Origin: an uncultured Oscillospiraceae bacterium
Lineage (GTDB): Bacteria; Bacillota; Clostridia; Oscillospirales; Acutalibacteraceae
Assembly (NCBI GenBank): GCA_900545625.1
Contig: UQZS01000017.1
Coordinates: forward strand, 1-33,559
DNA: 33,559 bases
Reading direction: 5' to 3'
Both the position numbers and the translations under genes were made by a program. Shown in pieces: positions 1-7,045 of the stretch (within the stretch, counting starts at the first letter, position 1; each line of letters begins with the position of its first letter). Under the pieces are notes generated by a model that was given only the letters and a program-made list of their open reading frames with translations, was not told where the DNA came from and ran no database searches.

Positions 1-1
1 C

Positions 2-340
2 GGTATTGCTTTACTCAAAGCGGGCTTTGCCGCGCTCACGCGCGGCGGCACGGCAGGGCTCATGAGCCTTTGCGGCGGAATCTTCAGCACGGCAATCATG
101 CTGCTGCTGTTCAAAAAAGACCGCAGGCTGGGTTTTGTGGGCATCGGTGTCATAAGCGCCGTCTGCCACAACCTCGGGCAGCTTTGCGTGGCGGCGGCGC
201 TGGTCGGCAACCTTTCCGTGCTCGCTTATCTGCCGGCACTTCTGCTGTTCGGCGCGGTGGCGGGGACGCTTACGGGACTTGTCTGCCGTGCGGTGCTCCC
301 TGCGCTTCGCAGGGCGACCGCGTCGTTTCGAAAAAAATAG
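2..340 (+). CDS. Gx transporter family / heptaprenyl diphosphate synthase component I-like membrane protein, 3' part
   Basis: The frame is open from base 2 and ends at TAG 338-340, so only the last 112 codons are in the window. The visible part is hydrophobic: a Gly-rich segment, a helix rich in Met and Leu, a short charged loop (FKKDRR), and two further membrane segments, ending in a basic tail. The pattern fits the Hpre_diP_synt_I / Gx transporter family, small membrane proteins often found directly before rnfC in Clostridia. Their substrate is uncertain; the older name comes from a heptaprenyl diphosphate synthase subunit and should not be read as proof of that activity. It lies 36 bases before rnfC with no terminator between, so it is probably in the same operon. 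Family assignment rests on recognition of the C-terminal half plus context. Confidence 0.7.
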   Translation, partial: GIALLKAGFAALTRGGTAGLMSLCGGIFSTAIMLLLFKKDRRLGFVGIGVISAVCHNLGQLCVAAALVGNLSVLAYLPALLLFGAVAGTLTGLVCRAVLPALRRATASFRKK

Positions 341-376
341 AGATTTATATGTAAAGGAATAAGGGAGGAACAGCGC

Positions 377-1711
377 ATGCATCCTGAAAGAATGAAGCCG
401 AAAAAAAAGCTGCGCGGCGGGGTACACGTTTCGGACGAAAAGCATACGAGGGATATGCCCGCAAAGCGTATCCCCGCGCCTGAGGCCGTGACGCTGCCCA
501 TGCGCCAGCACATCGGCGCGCCGTGTGTGCCGACAGTCAAGGTCGGCGATACGGTAAAGATCGGTCAGATCGTGGGCGATTCGGATGCGCCGGTCAGCGC
601 ACCGGTGCACGCCTCCGTTTCGGGCAAGGTGACTGCCGTTAAAGAGGTCAAGCTCGCATCGGGGCTGGTGTCGCAGGCGGTTGTGATCGAAAACGACGGC
701 GAGAATACGATGGCGGAGTTCACCCCGCCGAAAATCGACTCGACGGAGGACTTTTTGCAGGCGGTGCGCGCTTCGGGGCTGGTGGGGCTCGGCGGCGCGG
801 GCTTCCCGACGCACGCGAAGCTGCGTATCCCCGACGGCAAACACGTCGATACGCTGATCATCAACGCCGCCGAATGCGAACCGTACATCACGGTGGACTA
901 CCGCGAGTGCCTTGACAACTCCTGGGACGTTTTGGGCGGCGTGCACCTGCTTTTAGAACAGCTTAAGCCCGAACGCGTCGTGATTGCCGTGGAGGACAAC
1001 AAGCCCGAGGCGATCAAGGTCCTCGAGCGCATTGCGGAAAAGGACGATGAAAAAAACCGCATCCGCATCATGCCGCTGCGCGCACGGTACCCGCAGGGCG
1101 CGGAAAAGATGATGGTGCTTTCCGCCACGGGGCGAAAGGTGCCGCCCGGGGGGCTTCCCATTGACGTCGGGTGCGTAGTGATGAATGTCGCATCCGCCGC
1201 GTTTTTAGCGCGCTACTGTAAGACAGGCAAGCCGCTCGTCAGCCGCTCGCTTACGGTAGACGGCTCCGCCGTGGTCGCGCCGCAGAATGTGCGCGTGCCC
1301 ATCGGCACCGAGATCGACTACATATTCAAAGCCTGCGGGGGCTTCCGCGAAGAACCCGTCAAGATCGTCGGCGGCGGTCCGATGATGGGGCAGGCGATCG
1401 TCGATACGCACCACCCCATCCTCAAAAGCAACAACGCGCTGCTCGCCTTTACAGCGGATGACCTGAGCGTGAAAGAAGAAACCGACTGCATCCACTGCGG
1501 CCGCTGCGCAAGAGCGTGCCCGCTTTCCTTGATGCCGACGCTCATCCACCGCTACGCCGTACAGCGCGACGCTTCGCGCCTTTCGCGTGCGGGCGCCATG
1601 GTCTGCATGGAGTGCGGCTCGTGTGCGTATTCGTGCCCGGCGGGCAAGCCGCTGGTGCAGTATATGCGCCATGCTAAGGCAGTTTTGAAAGAGGAGGAGG
1701 GCAAAAAATGA
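377..1711 (+). CDS. rnfC: Rnf complex subunit C (NADH-binding, Fe-S)
   Basis: This 444-residue protein is the peripheral subunit of the Rnf complex that passes electrons to NAD+ on the cytoplasmic face. It has the RnfC N-terminal barrel-sandwich region, a Gly-rich nucleotide/flavin-binding motif (GLGGAGFPTHAKL), the INAAECEPY segment, and two ferredoxin-like clusters near the C-terminus: CIHCGRCARACP from about residue 371 and CMECGSCAYSCP from about residue 410. The ATG at 377 has a GGGAGG ribosome binding site. Its stop overlaps the rnfD start (ATGA), the first of a chain of overlaps through the operon. Length and motifs are normal for the family. Confidence 0.96.
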   Translation: MHPERMKPKKKLRGGVHVSDEKHTRDMPAKRIPAPEAVTLPMRQHIGAPCVPTVKVGDTVKIGQIVGDSDAPVSAPVHASVSGKVTAVKEVKLASGLVSQAVVIENDGENTMAEFTPPKIDSTEDFLQAVRASGLVGLGGAGFPTHAKLRIPDGKHVDTLIINAAECEPYITVDYRECLDNSWDVLGGVHLLLEQLKPERVVIAVEDNKPEAIKVLERIAEKDDEKNRIRIMPLRARYPQGAEKMMVLSATGRKVPPGGLPIDVGCVVMNVASAAFLARYCKTGKPLVSRSLTVDGSAVVAPQNVRVPIGTEIDYIFKACGGFREEPVKIVGGGPMMGQAIVDTHHPILKSNNALLAFTADDLSVKEETDCIHCGRCARACPLSLMPTLIHRYAVQRDASRLSRAGAMVCMECGSCAYSCPAGKPLVQYMRHAKAVLKEEEGKK

Positions 1712-2736
1712 GCGATACATCCATTAAGGGACGGCTGACCGTCAGCGCGTCGCCGCACAAACGCACAGCGGATACGACGCGCGGCATCATGCTGGACGTT
1801 ATTTTGGCGCTGATCCCGGCGCTGATCCTTTCCGTCGTGCTGTTCGGGCCTCGGGCGCTGCTTGTGACCGTCGTGAGCGTTGCGGCGTGCGTGCTGTTTG
1901 AATTCCTTGCACGAAAAGTCATGAAACGCAGCATGACCATCGGCGACTTAAGCGCCGTTGTGACGGGCATTCTGCTTGCGTTCAACCTGCCTTCGACCAT
2001 TCCGCTTTGGATGGTCGTCATCGGCGACGCAGTCGCCATCATCGTCGTCAAGCAGTTCTTCGGCGGCATCGGGCAGAACTTTGTGAATCCCGCGCTTGTC
2101 GGACGTATCGTGCTTATGGCTTCGTTCCCCGTGCAAATGTCCGATTACCCCGCGCCGTTTGCCTGGCGCATGCCGGAGGTGGCAGCTGTGACTTCTGCCA
2201 CGCCGCTCGCGCAGTTTTCGGATATCTATGGTGCGGAGAATTTGCAAAGCGCCATGGATGCGGCGGGGCTTCCCTCGCTTCTGGATATGCTCTTCGGCGT
2301 GCGCGGCGGGTGCCTGGGCGAAACATGCGCCGTGGCGCTCCTGCTGGGCTTTATATATCTGCTCATTCGCCGCGTGATCTCACCGACCATCCCGCTTATG
2401 TACGTCGGCACGGTCGCCGTCATTATGTTGATCGCAGGCAAGGGCAATTTTGAATTTGTCGCTTACCAGCTCCTTTCCGGCGGGCTTTTGCTCGGTGCGA
2501 TCTTCATGGCAACGGACTACACCACTTCACCCGTTAATTTTAAGGGCAAGCTGCTGTATGCGTTCGGCTGCGGGCTTATTACCGCGCTCATCCGCATCTT
2601 CGCCTCCCTGCCCGAAGGCGTTTCGTTCTCGATTTTGCTGATGAATATCCTTGTGCCGCATTTGGATCGTCTTACGACACCCAAGCCGTTCGGCACGCGA
2701 AAAGAGAAAAAGCGCAAAAAGGAGGCGGCGGCATGA
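1708..2736 (+). CDS. rnfD: Rnf complex subunit D (flavinylated membrane subunit)
   Basis: A 342-residue NqrB/RnfD-family integral membrane protein. It begins with a short cytoplasmic stretch (SASPHKR, typical of RnfD) followed by many membrane helices. A VTSATPL motif at residues 161-167 contains the Thr that in characterised RnfD/NqrB proteins carries covalent FMN (T165 here, by analogy). The C-terminus is strongly basic (about ten Lys/Arg after residue 325). It overlaps rnfC by four bases and rnfG by four bases, so translation is likely coupled. The covalent flavin would need an ApbE-type transferase, which is not in this window. Confidence 0.95.
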   Translation: MSDTSIKGRLTVSASPHKRTADTTRGIMLDVILALIPALILSVVLFGPRALLVTVVSVAACVLFEFLARKVMKRSMTIGDLSAVVTGILLAFNLPSTIPLWMVVIGDAVAIIVVKQFFGGIGQNFVNPALVGRIVLMASFPVQMSDYPAPFAWRMPEVAAVTSATPLAQFSDIYGAENLQSAMDAAGLPSLLDMLFGVRGGCLGETCAVALLLGFIYLLIRRVISPTIPLMYVGTVAVIMLIAGKGNFEFVAYQLLSGGLLLGAIFMATDYTTSPVNFKGKLLYAFGCGLITALIRIFASLPEGVSFSILLMNILVPHLDRLTTPKPFGTRKEKKRKKEAAA

Positions 2737-3311
2737 AGCAGAGCAAGATCAAAGAGATCGTCATCCCCGCGCTGTCGCTGTTCATCATCTGCATTGTCGT
2801 TACGGCGCTTTTGGGACTTACAAACGCCGTGACCGCCCCGAAAATCGAAGAACTGGCTGTGGAAACGCAGGAGGCTGCCAAAAAAGAGGTGCTTGCCGAC
2901 GCGGCTTCGTTCGGGGACGCCGAACAGGCGCAGCTGAACGGTACGACTTATACGTATTACAAAGGGCTTGCTGCTGACAGCAGCGTCATGGGCTATGTTG
3001 TGGAGACCGTGTCCAAAGGTTACGGCGGTGACATCTCCTTAATGGTCGGCGTCGGTGTGGACGGTACAGTGCAGGGCGTGAGCATACTTTCCATCAATGA
3101 GACGGCGGGCCTTGGCATGAACGCCGAAAATCCGGAGTTCCTTGAACAGTTCCTTGGAAAAAGCGGAACGATCGGCGTGCAGAAAAACGGTTCGTCCGAT
3201 ACGGAGATCCAGGCGCTGACAGGCGCAACGATCACCTCGGAAGCCATGGCGGACGGGGTAAATCAAGCGCTTTTCGTTTGCGAACAGCTGGGAGGTGGCG
3301 TGAATGGCTGA
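2733..3311 (+). CDS. rnfG: Rnf complex subunit G (FMN-binding)
   Basis: A 192-residue protein with one N-terminal membrane anchor (about residues 9-33) and an extracytoplasmic FMN-binding domain. The flavinylation motif LTGATITSEA is present (residues 162-171), with T166 as the expected site of covalent FMN attachment. The preceding GYGGDISLMVGV and ETAGLGMNA segments are family hallmarks. The start at 2733 sits behind AAAAAGGAGG. The stop lies inside the start region of rnfE (8-base overlap). Confidence 0.95.
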   Translation: MKQSKIKEIVIPALSLFIICIVVTALLGLTNAVTAPKIEELAVETQEAAKKEVLADAASFGDAEQAQLNGTTYTYYKGLAADSSVMGYVVETVSKGYGGDISLMVGVGVDGTVQGVSILSINETAGLGMNAENPEFLEQFLGKSGTIGVQKNGSSDTEIQALTGATITSEAMADGVNQALFVCEQLGGGVNG

Positions 3312-4014
3312 CAAAAAATCCCTCAGGCATGAGTTTACCAAAGGCATTTTAAGGGAAAACCCCGTGCTGCGGCTGGTTTTGGGCACCTGTCCGACGCTTG
3401 CGACCACCACATCGCTGGAAAGCGCCATTGGCATGGGTATTTCGGCGGCAATCGTGCTTGTGTGCTCGAATATTGTCATTTCCGCACTGCGCAAGGTCAT
3501 CCCGCAGAAAGTGCGCATCCCCTGCTATATCGTCGTGATCGCGGGCTTCGTTACGATCGTCCAAATGCTCGTGCAGGCGTTCCTGCCTGCGCTCGATGAA
3601 CAGCTCGGCGTGTATCTGCCGCTGATCGTCGTCAACTGCATCATTTTAGGGCGTGCCGAAGCATTCGCGGGCAAAAATCCTGTGCTTGCCTCCGCGCTCG
3701 ACGGCCTCGGCATGGGCGTCGGCTTTACGGCGGCGCTCACGGTCATGGGCGGCGTGCGCGAGCTTTTGGGGTCGGGGACGCTCCTCGGCTTCCAGATTTT
3801 GCCTGAAAGCATCCCCCCGATGACGATCTTCATCCTCGCGCCCGGCGGCTTCTTCGTGTTCGGGCTGCTGATGGCGTGTGCCAACCGCCTTGCCGAGCGC
3901 AAGGGCAAGCCGAAAGCGGAACTCGGCTGCGCGGGCTGCCCAATGGCAAAGCAGTGTACTGCCGCGCAGAAAGAAGCCTGCGATAAACCGAACGGGGAGG
4001 GGGATAAACAGTGA
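3304..4014 (+). CDS. rnfE: Rnf complex subunit E with Cys-rich C-terminal tail
   Basis: A 236-residue Rnf/NqrD-family integral membrane subunit with about six membrane segments. The PVLRLVLGTCPTLATTTS motif near the N-terminus and the VNCIILGRAEAF motif mid-protein mark the family. The paired subunits RnfA and RnfE are thought to hold an Fe-S centre within the membrane, using Cys residues such as those in these motifs. Beyond the last helix there is a hydrophilic tail with four further cysteines spaced CX2CX5CX7C (about residues 208-227), not needed for the core fold. It overlaps rnfG by 8 and rnfA by 4 bases. Confidence 0.94.
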   Translation: MADKKSLRHEFTKGILRENPVLRLVLGTCPTLATTTSLESAIGMGISAAIVLVCSNIVISALRKVIPQKVRIPCYIVVIAGFVTIVQMLVQAFLPALDEQLGVYLPLIVVNCIILGRAEAFAGKNPVLASALDGLGMGVGFTAALTVMGGVRELLGSGTLLGFQILPESIPPMTIFILAPGGFFVFGLLMACANRLAERKGKPKAELGCAGCPMAKQCTAAQKEACDKPNGEGDKQ

Positions 4015-4598
4015 AAGTCTATGTTGCGATCCTCCTGACCGCGATCTTAACGAATAACTACATCCTTTCCAAATTCCTTGGTATCTGCCCGTTCCTCGGC
4101 GTTTCCAAAAAGCTCAACACGGCGGTGGGCATGAGCCTTGCGGTGATTTTCGTCATGGTGCTCTCGAGCGCCGTGACCTATCCGCTTAACACATTCTTAG
4201 ACAACCACGGGCTCGGCTATTTGCAGACGATCGTGTTTATCCTCGTGATCGCCGCACTTGTGCAGCTTGTGGAGATTGTGCTGCGCAAATACATTCCGGC
4301 GCTGTATAATTCGCTGGGGATCTACCTGCCGCTGATCACTACGAACTGTGCGGTGCTCGGCGTAACGATTTTGAACATCGACAGCGGCTATACCTTTGCG
4401 GAGTCCATGGTCAACTCATTCGGTTCCGGTGTCGGGTTCCTCGTCGCCATGGTGATGTTTGCGGGCGTGCGCTCGCGCATGGAATCGTGCGACATCCCGA
4501 AGTTTTTGCAGGGTCTTCCGATCACGCTGATTGCTGCGAGCCTTGTTTCCCTTTCGTTTTTGGGATTCACCGGGCTTGTGGAAAACATGTTTGTATAA
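4011..4598 (+). CDS. rnfA: Rnf complex subunit A
   Basis: A 195-residue integral membrane protein with about six helices. Family marks are NNYILSKFLGICPFLGVS near the N-terminus and the TTNCAVLGVTIL segment around residues 107-118, each with a Cys that in structures of Rnf/NQR relatives helps bind the intramembrane Fe-S cluster shared with RnfE. The start is GTG at 4011, overlapping the rnfE stop, with GGGGAGGGGG upstream. Length matches the usual 190-195 residues. Confidence 0.95.
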   Translation: MKVYVAILLTAILTNNYILSKFLGICPFLGVSKKLNTAVGMSLAVIFVMVLSSAVTYPLNTFLDNHGLGYLQTIVFILVIAALVQLVEIVLRKYIPALYNSLGIYLPLITTNCAVLGVTILNIDSGYTFAESMVNSFGSGVGFLVAMVMFAGVRSRMESCDIPKFLQGLPITLIAASLVSLSFLGFTGLVENMFV

Positions 4599-4613
4599 GA
4601 AGGGGGTAGCGCT

Positions 4614-5444
4614 GTGAATTCGATTTTATTGGCTGTACTCCTCGTTGCGGGCATCGGCTTGATCGCGGGCGTCGGGCTTTCCGTCGCGTCCGTTGTGATG
4701 GCGGTGCCGACCGACGAGACGGCAGACGCCATTCGCGAGTGCTTGCCCGGTGCGAACTGCGGCGCGTGCGGCTTTTCGGGCTGCGACGGCTATGCGGCGG
4801 CGCTCTCAAGCGGGGAAACGAAAGAAACGAACCTTTGCGCGCCCGGCGGCAATGAGACGGCAAAAGCCGTAGCGGCGGTTTTGGGCGTGGAAGCGGGCAG
4901 CATCAAGCCCATGGCGGCGGTCGTCCACTGCAACGGTACGACGGAAAATTCCGCGAAAAAGCTTCAATATCAGGGCGTGCAAAGCTGTGTGATGGCAGCG
5001 CAGCTCTTCGGCGGGCAGAAAGCGTGCGTGTACGGCTGCCTCGGCTACGGCGACTGCGTGAACGCCTGCGAATACGATGCGATCTCGATCTGCGACGGCG
5101 TGGCACGAGTTAATCCGCTTGCCTGCCGCGCGTGCAAAAAGTGTATTTCCGCATGTCCCAAGGGGCTTATTGAGCTTTTGCCGCTGTATGAGACAAAAGC
5201 CGCCGTGCTTTGCAAAAACCACAACAAGGGCGCGTTTACGCGCAAGGAATGTAAAGTGGGCTGCATCGGCTGCATGAAATGCACAAAGGTGTGCGAAAGC
5301 GACGCGATCCGGGTCGAGAACAACACGGCGCACGTCGATTACGACAAATGCATCGCCTGTGGCAAGTGTGTTTCGGAGTGCCCCGTGGGGGCGATCCACC
5401 TGCTCACGCTTGCAGATGGGCAGAAAACTGCGGCGGCAGGATAA
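4614..5444 (+). CDS. rnfB: Rnf complex subunit B (ferredoxin-accepting Fe-S protein)
   Basis: A 276-residue electron-input subunit that takes electrons from reduced ferredoxin. An N-terminal membrane anchor (about residues 3-30) is followed by the RnfB-type cluster CGACGFSGCDGYAAAL. Downstream are a Cys-rich stretch (CVYGCLGYGDCVNAC), a CRACKKCISACP site, and a second ferredoxin-like pair (CIGCMKCTKVC and CIACGKCVSECP). The start is GTG at 4614 behind AAGGGGGT, 15 bases after rnfA, the only non-overlapping junction in the core operon. It is the last rnf gene and is followed by a strong terminator, so no accessory gene follows on this side. Confidence 0.95.
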   Translation: MNSILLAVLLVAGIGLIAGVGLSVASVVMAVPTDETADAIRECLPGANCGACGFSGCDGYAAALSSGETKETNLCAPGGNETAKAVAAVLGVEAGSIKPMAAVVHCNGTTENSAKKLQYQGVQSCVMAAQLFGGQKACVYGCLGYGDCVNACEYDAISICDGVARVNPLACRACKKCISACPKGLIELLPLYETKAAVLCKNHNKGAFTRKECKVGCIGCMKCTKVCESDAIRVENNTAHVDYDKCIACGKCVSECPVGAIHLLTLADGQKTAAAG

Positions 5445-5465
5445 AAAAACAGATATATACAGACC

Positions 5466-5499
5466 GAAGCCGGAGGGAATTTTCCCTCCGGCTTCTTTT
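5466..5499 (+). terminator. Rho-independent terminator after rnfB
   Basis: A 14-base stem (GAAGCCGGAGGGAA paired with TTCCCTCCGGCTTC) with a very tight loop is followed by TTTT. It ends the rnf operon 21 bases after rnfB. It also lies downstream of the convergent small gene at 5562-5696. The stem would form on either strand, but the minus-strand tail is less T-rich, so bidirectional action is only possible. Confidence 0.9.
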
Positions 5500-5561
5500 G
5501 GCTTTCAAACATTCAGCCGTATGCGCCGCGCCCGCGCAGGGCCGCGGCAAAGCCTGCCTTG

Positions 5562-5696
5562 TCAGCAGCCGCAGCCACAGCCGCAGTTGTTATCGTTCGA
5601 GAAGGTGCTGCCGCAGCCGTAACCGTTGCCCGAGAACAGGATGATGAGGATTACAAGGATCAGAAGACCGTTGTTGCCACACCCGCAGAAGTTCAT
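5562..5696 (-). CDS. 44-residue Cys/Gly-rich single-span small protein
   Basis: The frame runs from ATG (complement of 5694-5696) to TGA (complement of 5562-5564). It has an AAAGGAGGA ribosome binding site seven bases upstream, which is the main reason to accept it. The protein starts MNFCGCGNNG, has a hydrophobic stretch LLILVILIIL (residues 11-20), then a Gly/Asn/Ser region and ends in alternating Cys-Gly (CGCGCGC). Eight cysteines in 44 residues is extreme. It recalls the very short YjcZ-type or spore-associated hydrophobic proteins of Firmicutes, but I cannot assign a family. It converges on the rnf terminator and is divergent from the ctsR promoter. Function unknown; membrane location is inferred. 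Confidence 0.72.
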   Translation of the reverse strand: MNFCGCGNNGLLILVILIILFSGNGYGCGSTFSNDNNCGCGCGC

Positions 5697-5929
5697 CGAT
5701 GCTCCTCCTTTCTTAGGGGGCTAAAAGCGCGCGTTGCCTTGCGCTTTCAATACATCCTATGCCGCTTTGCGGAATGTGTGCTTCGCAGCCGAATGGCGTT
5801 TTCGCAGGTTGACGGGGTGGAATGATGGTGCGAAAATCTTGACCAAAAGATTTTTCAAAAAAATTAAAACAATTAGAAAAAACAAGATTTTATCGGGTTT
5901 TCACGGAAAATCAGGGGATTTTCAATAAA
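5697..5929. other. Non-coding spacer between small Cys-rich gene and ctsR promoter
   Basis: The left half should hold the promoter of the minus-strand small gene, but I see no convincing -35/-10 pair there. From about 5830 the sequence becomes strongly A/T-rich with A-tracts, which may act as an UP-type element for the ctsR promoter. A weak AT-only inverted repeat (AAAATCTT at 5833-5840, AAGATTTT at 5847-5854) lies in this part. No gene is supported on the + strand. Confidence 0.5.
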
Positions 5930-5953
5930 TTTGACCTTATTTGACCTTTGACT
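5930..5953 (-). promoter_or_regulatory. CtsR operator 1 (upstream, overlaps -35)
   Basis: Read on the minus strand, this is GGTCAAA-TAA-GGTCAAA, an exact match to the CtsR direct-repeat operator (RGTCAAA-NAN-RGTCAAA). A third heptad (AGTCAAA) directly abuts it at 5947-5953, overlapping the -35 hexamer. CtsR bound here should block RNA polymerase at the ctsR-mcsA-mcsB-clpC promoter. Confidence 0.93.
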
Positions 5954-5975
5954 TTCCAATGAAAACCCGTATAAT
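5948..5975 (+). promoter_or_regulatory. Sigma-A promoter of the ctsR-clpC operon
   Basis: TTGACT (5948-5953), a 16-base spacer and a perfect TATAAT (5970-5975). The -35 lies inside the upstream CtsR operator, and the second operator begins 10 bases after the -10, so the start site is boxed in by both. The ATG of ctsR is about 70 bases downstream of the expected start. Confidence 0.85.
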
Positions 5976-5985
5976 CCTACTTGAA

Positions 5986-6008
5986 AGTCAAAGATAGTCA
6001 AAGTCAAA
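5986..6008 (+). promoter_or_regulatory. CtsR operator 2 (downstream of -10)
   Basis: AGTCAAA-GAT-AGTCAAA at 5986-6002 matches the CtsR consensus (NAN spacer satisfied). A third AGTCAAA at 6002-6008 overlaps by one base. It sits over or just past the transcription start and is in the opposite orientation to operator 1. Confidence 0.93.
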
Positions 6009-6053
6009 AACGGAAGAAACAAAACGAAACAGGAAAGAAGGTGACGGATTTCG

Positions 6054-6503
6054 ATGAACTTAAGTAAAGAGATCGCCGATCTGCTATTGCAGATGCTGGG
6101 TGAGAACGGCACGGTGGAGATCCGGCGCAACGATTTGGCAGAACAGCTCGGCTGTGTGCCGAGCCAGATCAACTATGTGCTGTCCTCGCGCTTTACGCCC
6201 GAGCACGGCTACATCGTCGAAAGCCGCCGCGGCGGCGGGGGATACATCAAGATCACCCGCGCTTCATACAATTACGAGACGCTGAAAATGCACCTCGTCA
6301 ATACCATCGGCGACGAGATCGACGAAAAGACCTGCCGCGCCAACCTCGAGAACCTCTGCAACAGCGGGGTGCTCACACGAAAGGAAGCGCGCCTGATCTT
6401 CTCCGCGCTGCGCGACCACGTCTACCGCGACGTCCCCAAAGAGCTGCGCGGGAAGCTGCGCGCGGCCATATTCAAGCAAATGCTTTTGGTGACTATGCAA
6501 TAG
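6054..6503 (+). CDS. ctsR: CtsR, class III heat-shock repressor
   Basis: A 149-residue repressor of clp genes. The N-terminal winged helix-turn-helix includes NDLAEQLGCVPSQINYVLSS (recognition region) and the wing ESRRGGGGYIKI, whose Gly-rich loop is the known heat-sensing element and whose Arg residues contact DNA. The C-terminal helical dimerisation domain (about residues 80-149) is where McsB/McsA regulate it in Bacillus. The ATG at 6054 has AGAAGGTGA upstream. Two triple-heptad CtsR sites at the promoter show it is autoregulated. First gene of the four-gene operon. Confidence 0.96.
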   Translation: MNLSKEIADLLLQMLGENGTVEIRRNDLAEQLGCVPSQINYVLSSRFTPEHGYIVESRRGGGGYIKITRASYNYETLKMHLVNTIGDEIDEKTCRANLENLCNSGVLTRKEARLIFSALRDHVYRDVPKELRGKLRAAIFKQMLLVTMQ

Positions 6504-6538
6504 CTTTTGGTTACCGTGTTACAAAGGAGTGTTTTATT

Positions 6539-7045
6539 ATGCTGTGTCAAAATTGCGGAAAACATGAAGCGACTACCCATATTAAGCGCATCGTCAACGG
6601 TGCTGCAACCGAAGCGCACCTGTGCGCCGATTGTGCCAAGAGTCTCGGCTATCAAAACGCCTTTTCCGACTTCGGGTTCGGCTTTTCCGATATGCTCAGC
6701 TCGTTCTTTGAGCCGGTCGGCATCGGGGCGCTGAGCAACAGCGTGCTGCGCTGTGAAAAATGCGGCTGCTCGTTCAACGACATCGTAAAAAGCGGCAAGA
6801 TCGGCTGTGCCGACTGTTATGAAACGTTTTACGACAAGCTGATGCCCTCAATCGAGCGCATCCACGGGCGCACCCGCCACGAGGGCAAGATCGCAAACGG
6901 CTCGCCCGTGCAGAAAAAAAACACCAAGCTTGAGGAACTGAAAGAACAGCTGCAAGCAGCTGTCAACTTGCAGGATTACGAAACCGCCGCAAAACTGCGG
7001 GACGAGATTAAGGCACTCGAAGAGGAGGATAAGAAGAATGGCTAA
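6539..7045 (+). CDS. mcsA: McsA, zinc-binding activator of McsB
   Basis: A 168-residue protein. It opens with a CXXC pair (CQNCGKHEATTHI ... CADCAK), has a second pair (CEKCGCSFNDIVKSGKIGCADCY), then an IHGRTRHEGK segment, and ends in a UVR domain (roughly residues 130-165, KLEELKEQLQAAVNLQDYE...). In Bacillus and Staphylococcus, McsA binds zinc and activates the arginine kinase McsB and the ClpC unfoldase. The start at 6539 follows AAAGGAG. Its stop overlaps mcsB by 8 bases. Confidence 0.95.
   Translation: MLCQNCGKHEATTHIKRIVNGAATEAHLCADCAKSLGYQNAFSDFGFGFSDMLSSFFEPVGIGALSNSVLRCEKCGCSFNDIVKSGKIGCADCYETFYDKLMPSIERIHGRTRHEGKIANGSPVQKKNTKLEELKEQLQAAVNLQDYETAAKLRDEIKALEEEDKKNG

Noticed and set aside
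5697..5800. CATAGGATGTA on the minus strand as a sporulation sigma -10 for the small Cys-rich gene
   Set aside because: The match to sigma-E/sigma-K sites is partial and no fitting -35 element is present at the right distance.
5559..5825. Plus-strand frame of 88 codons after the rnf terminator
   Set aside because: No ribosome binding site, Ala/Val-rich translation without domain features, and antisense to the better-supported Cys-rich small gene.
5833..5854. AAAATCTT/AAGATTTT inverted repeat as a terminator
   Set aside because: All-weak pairing, no gene on the + strand to terminate, and it lies in an A/T-rich region where such repeats arise by chance.
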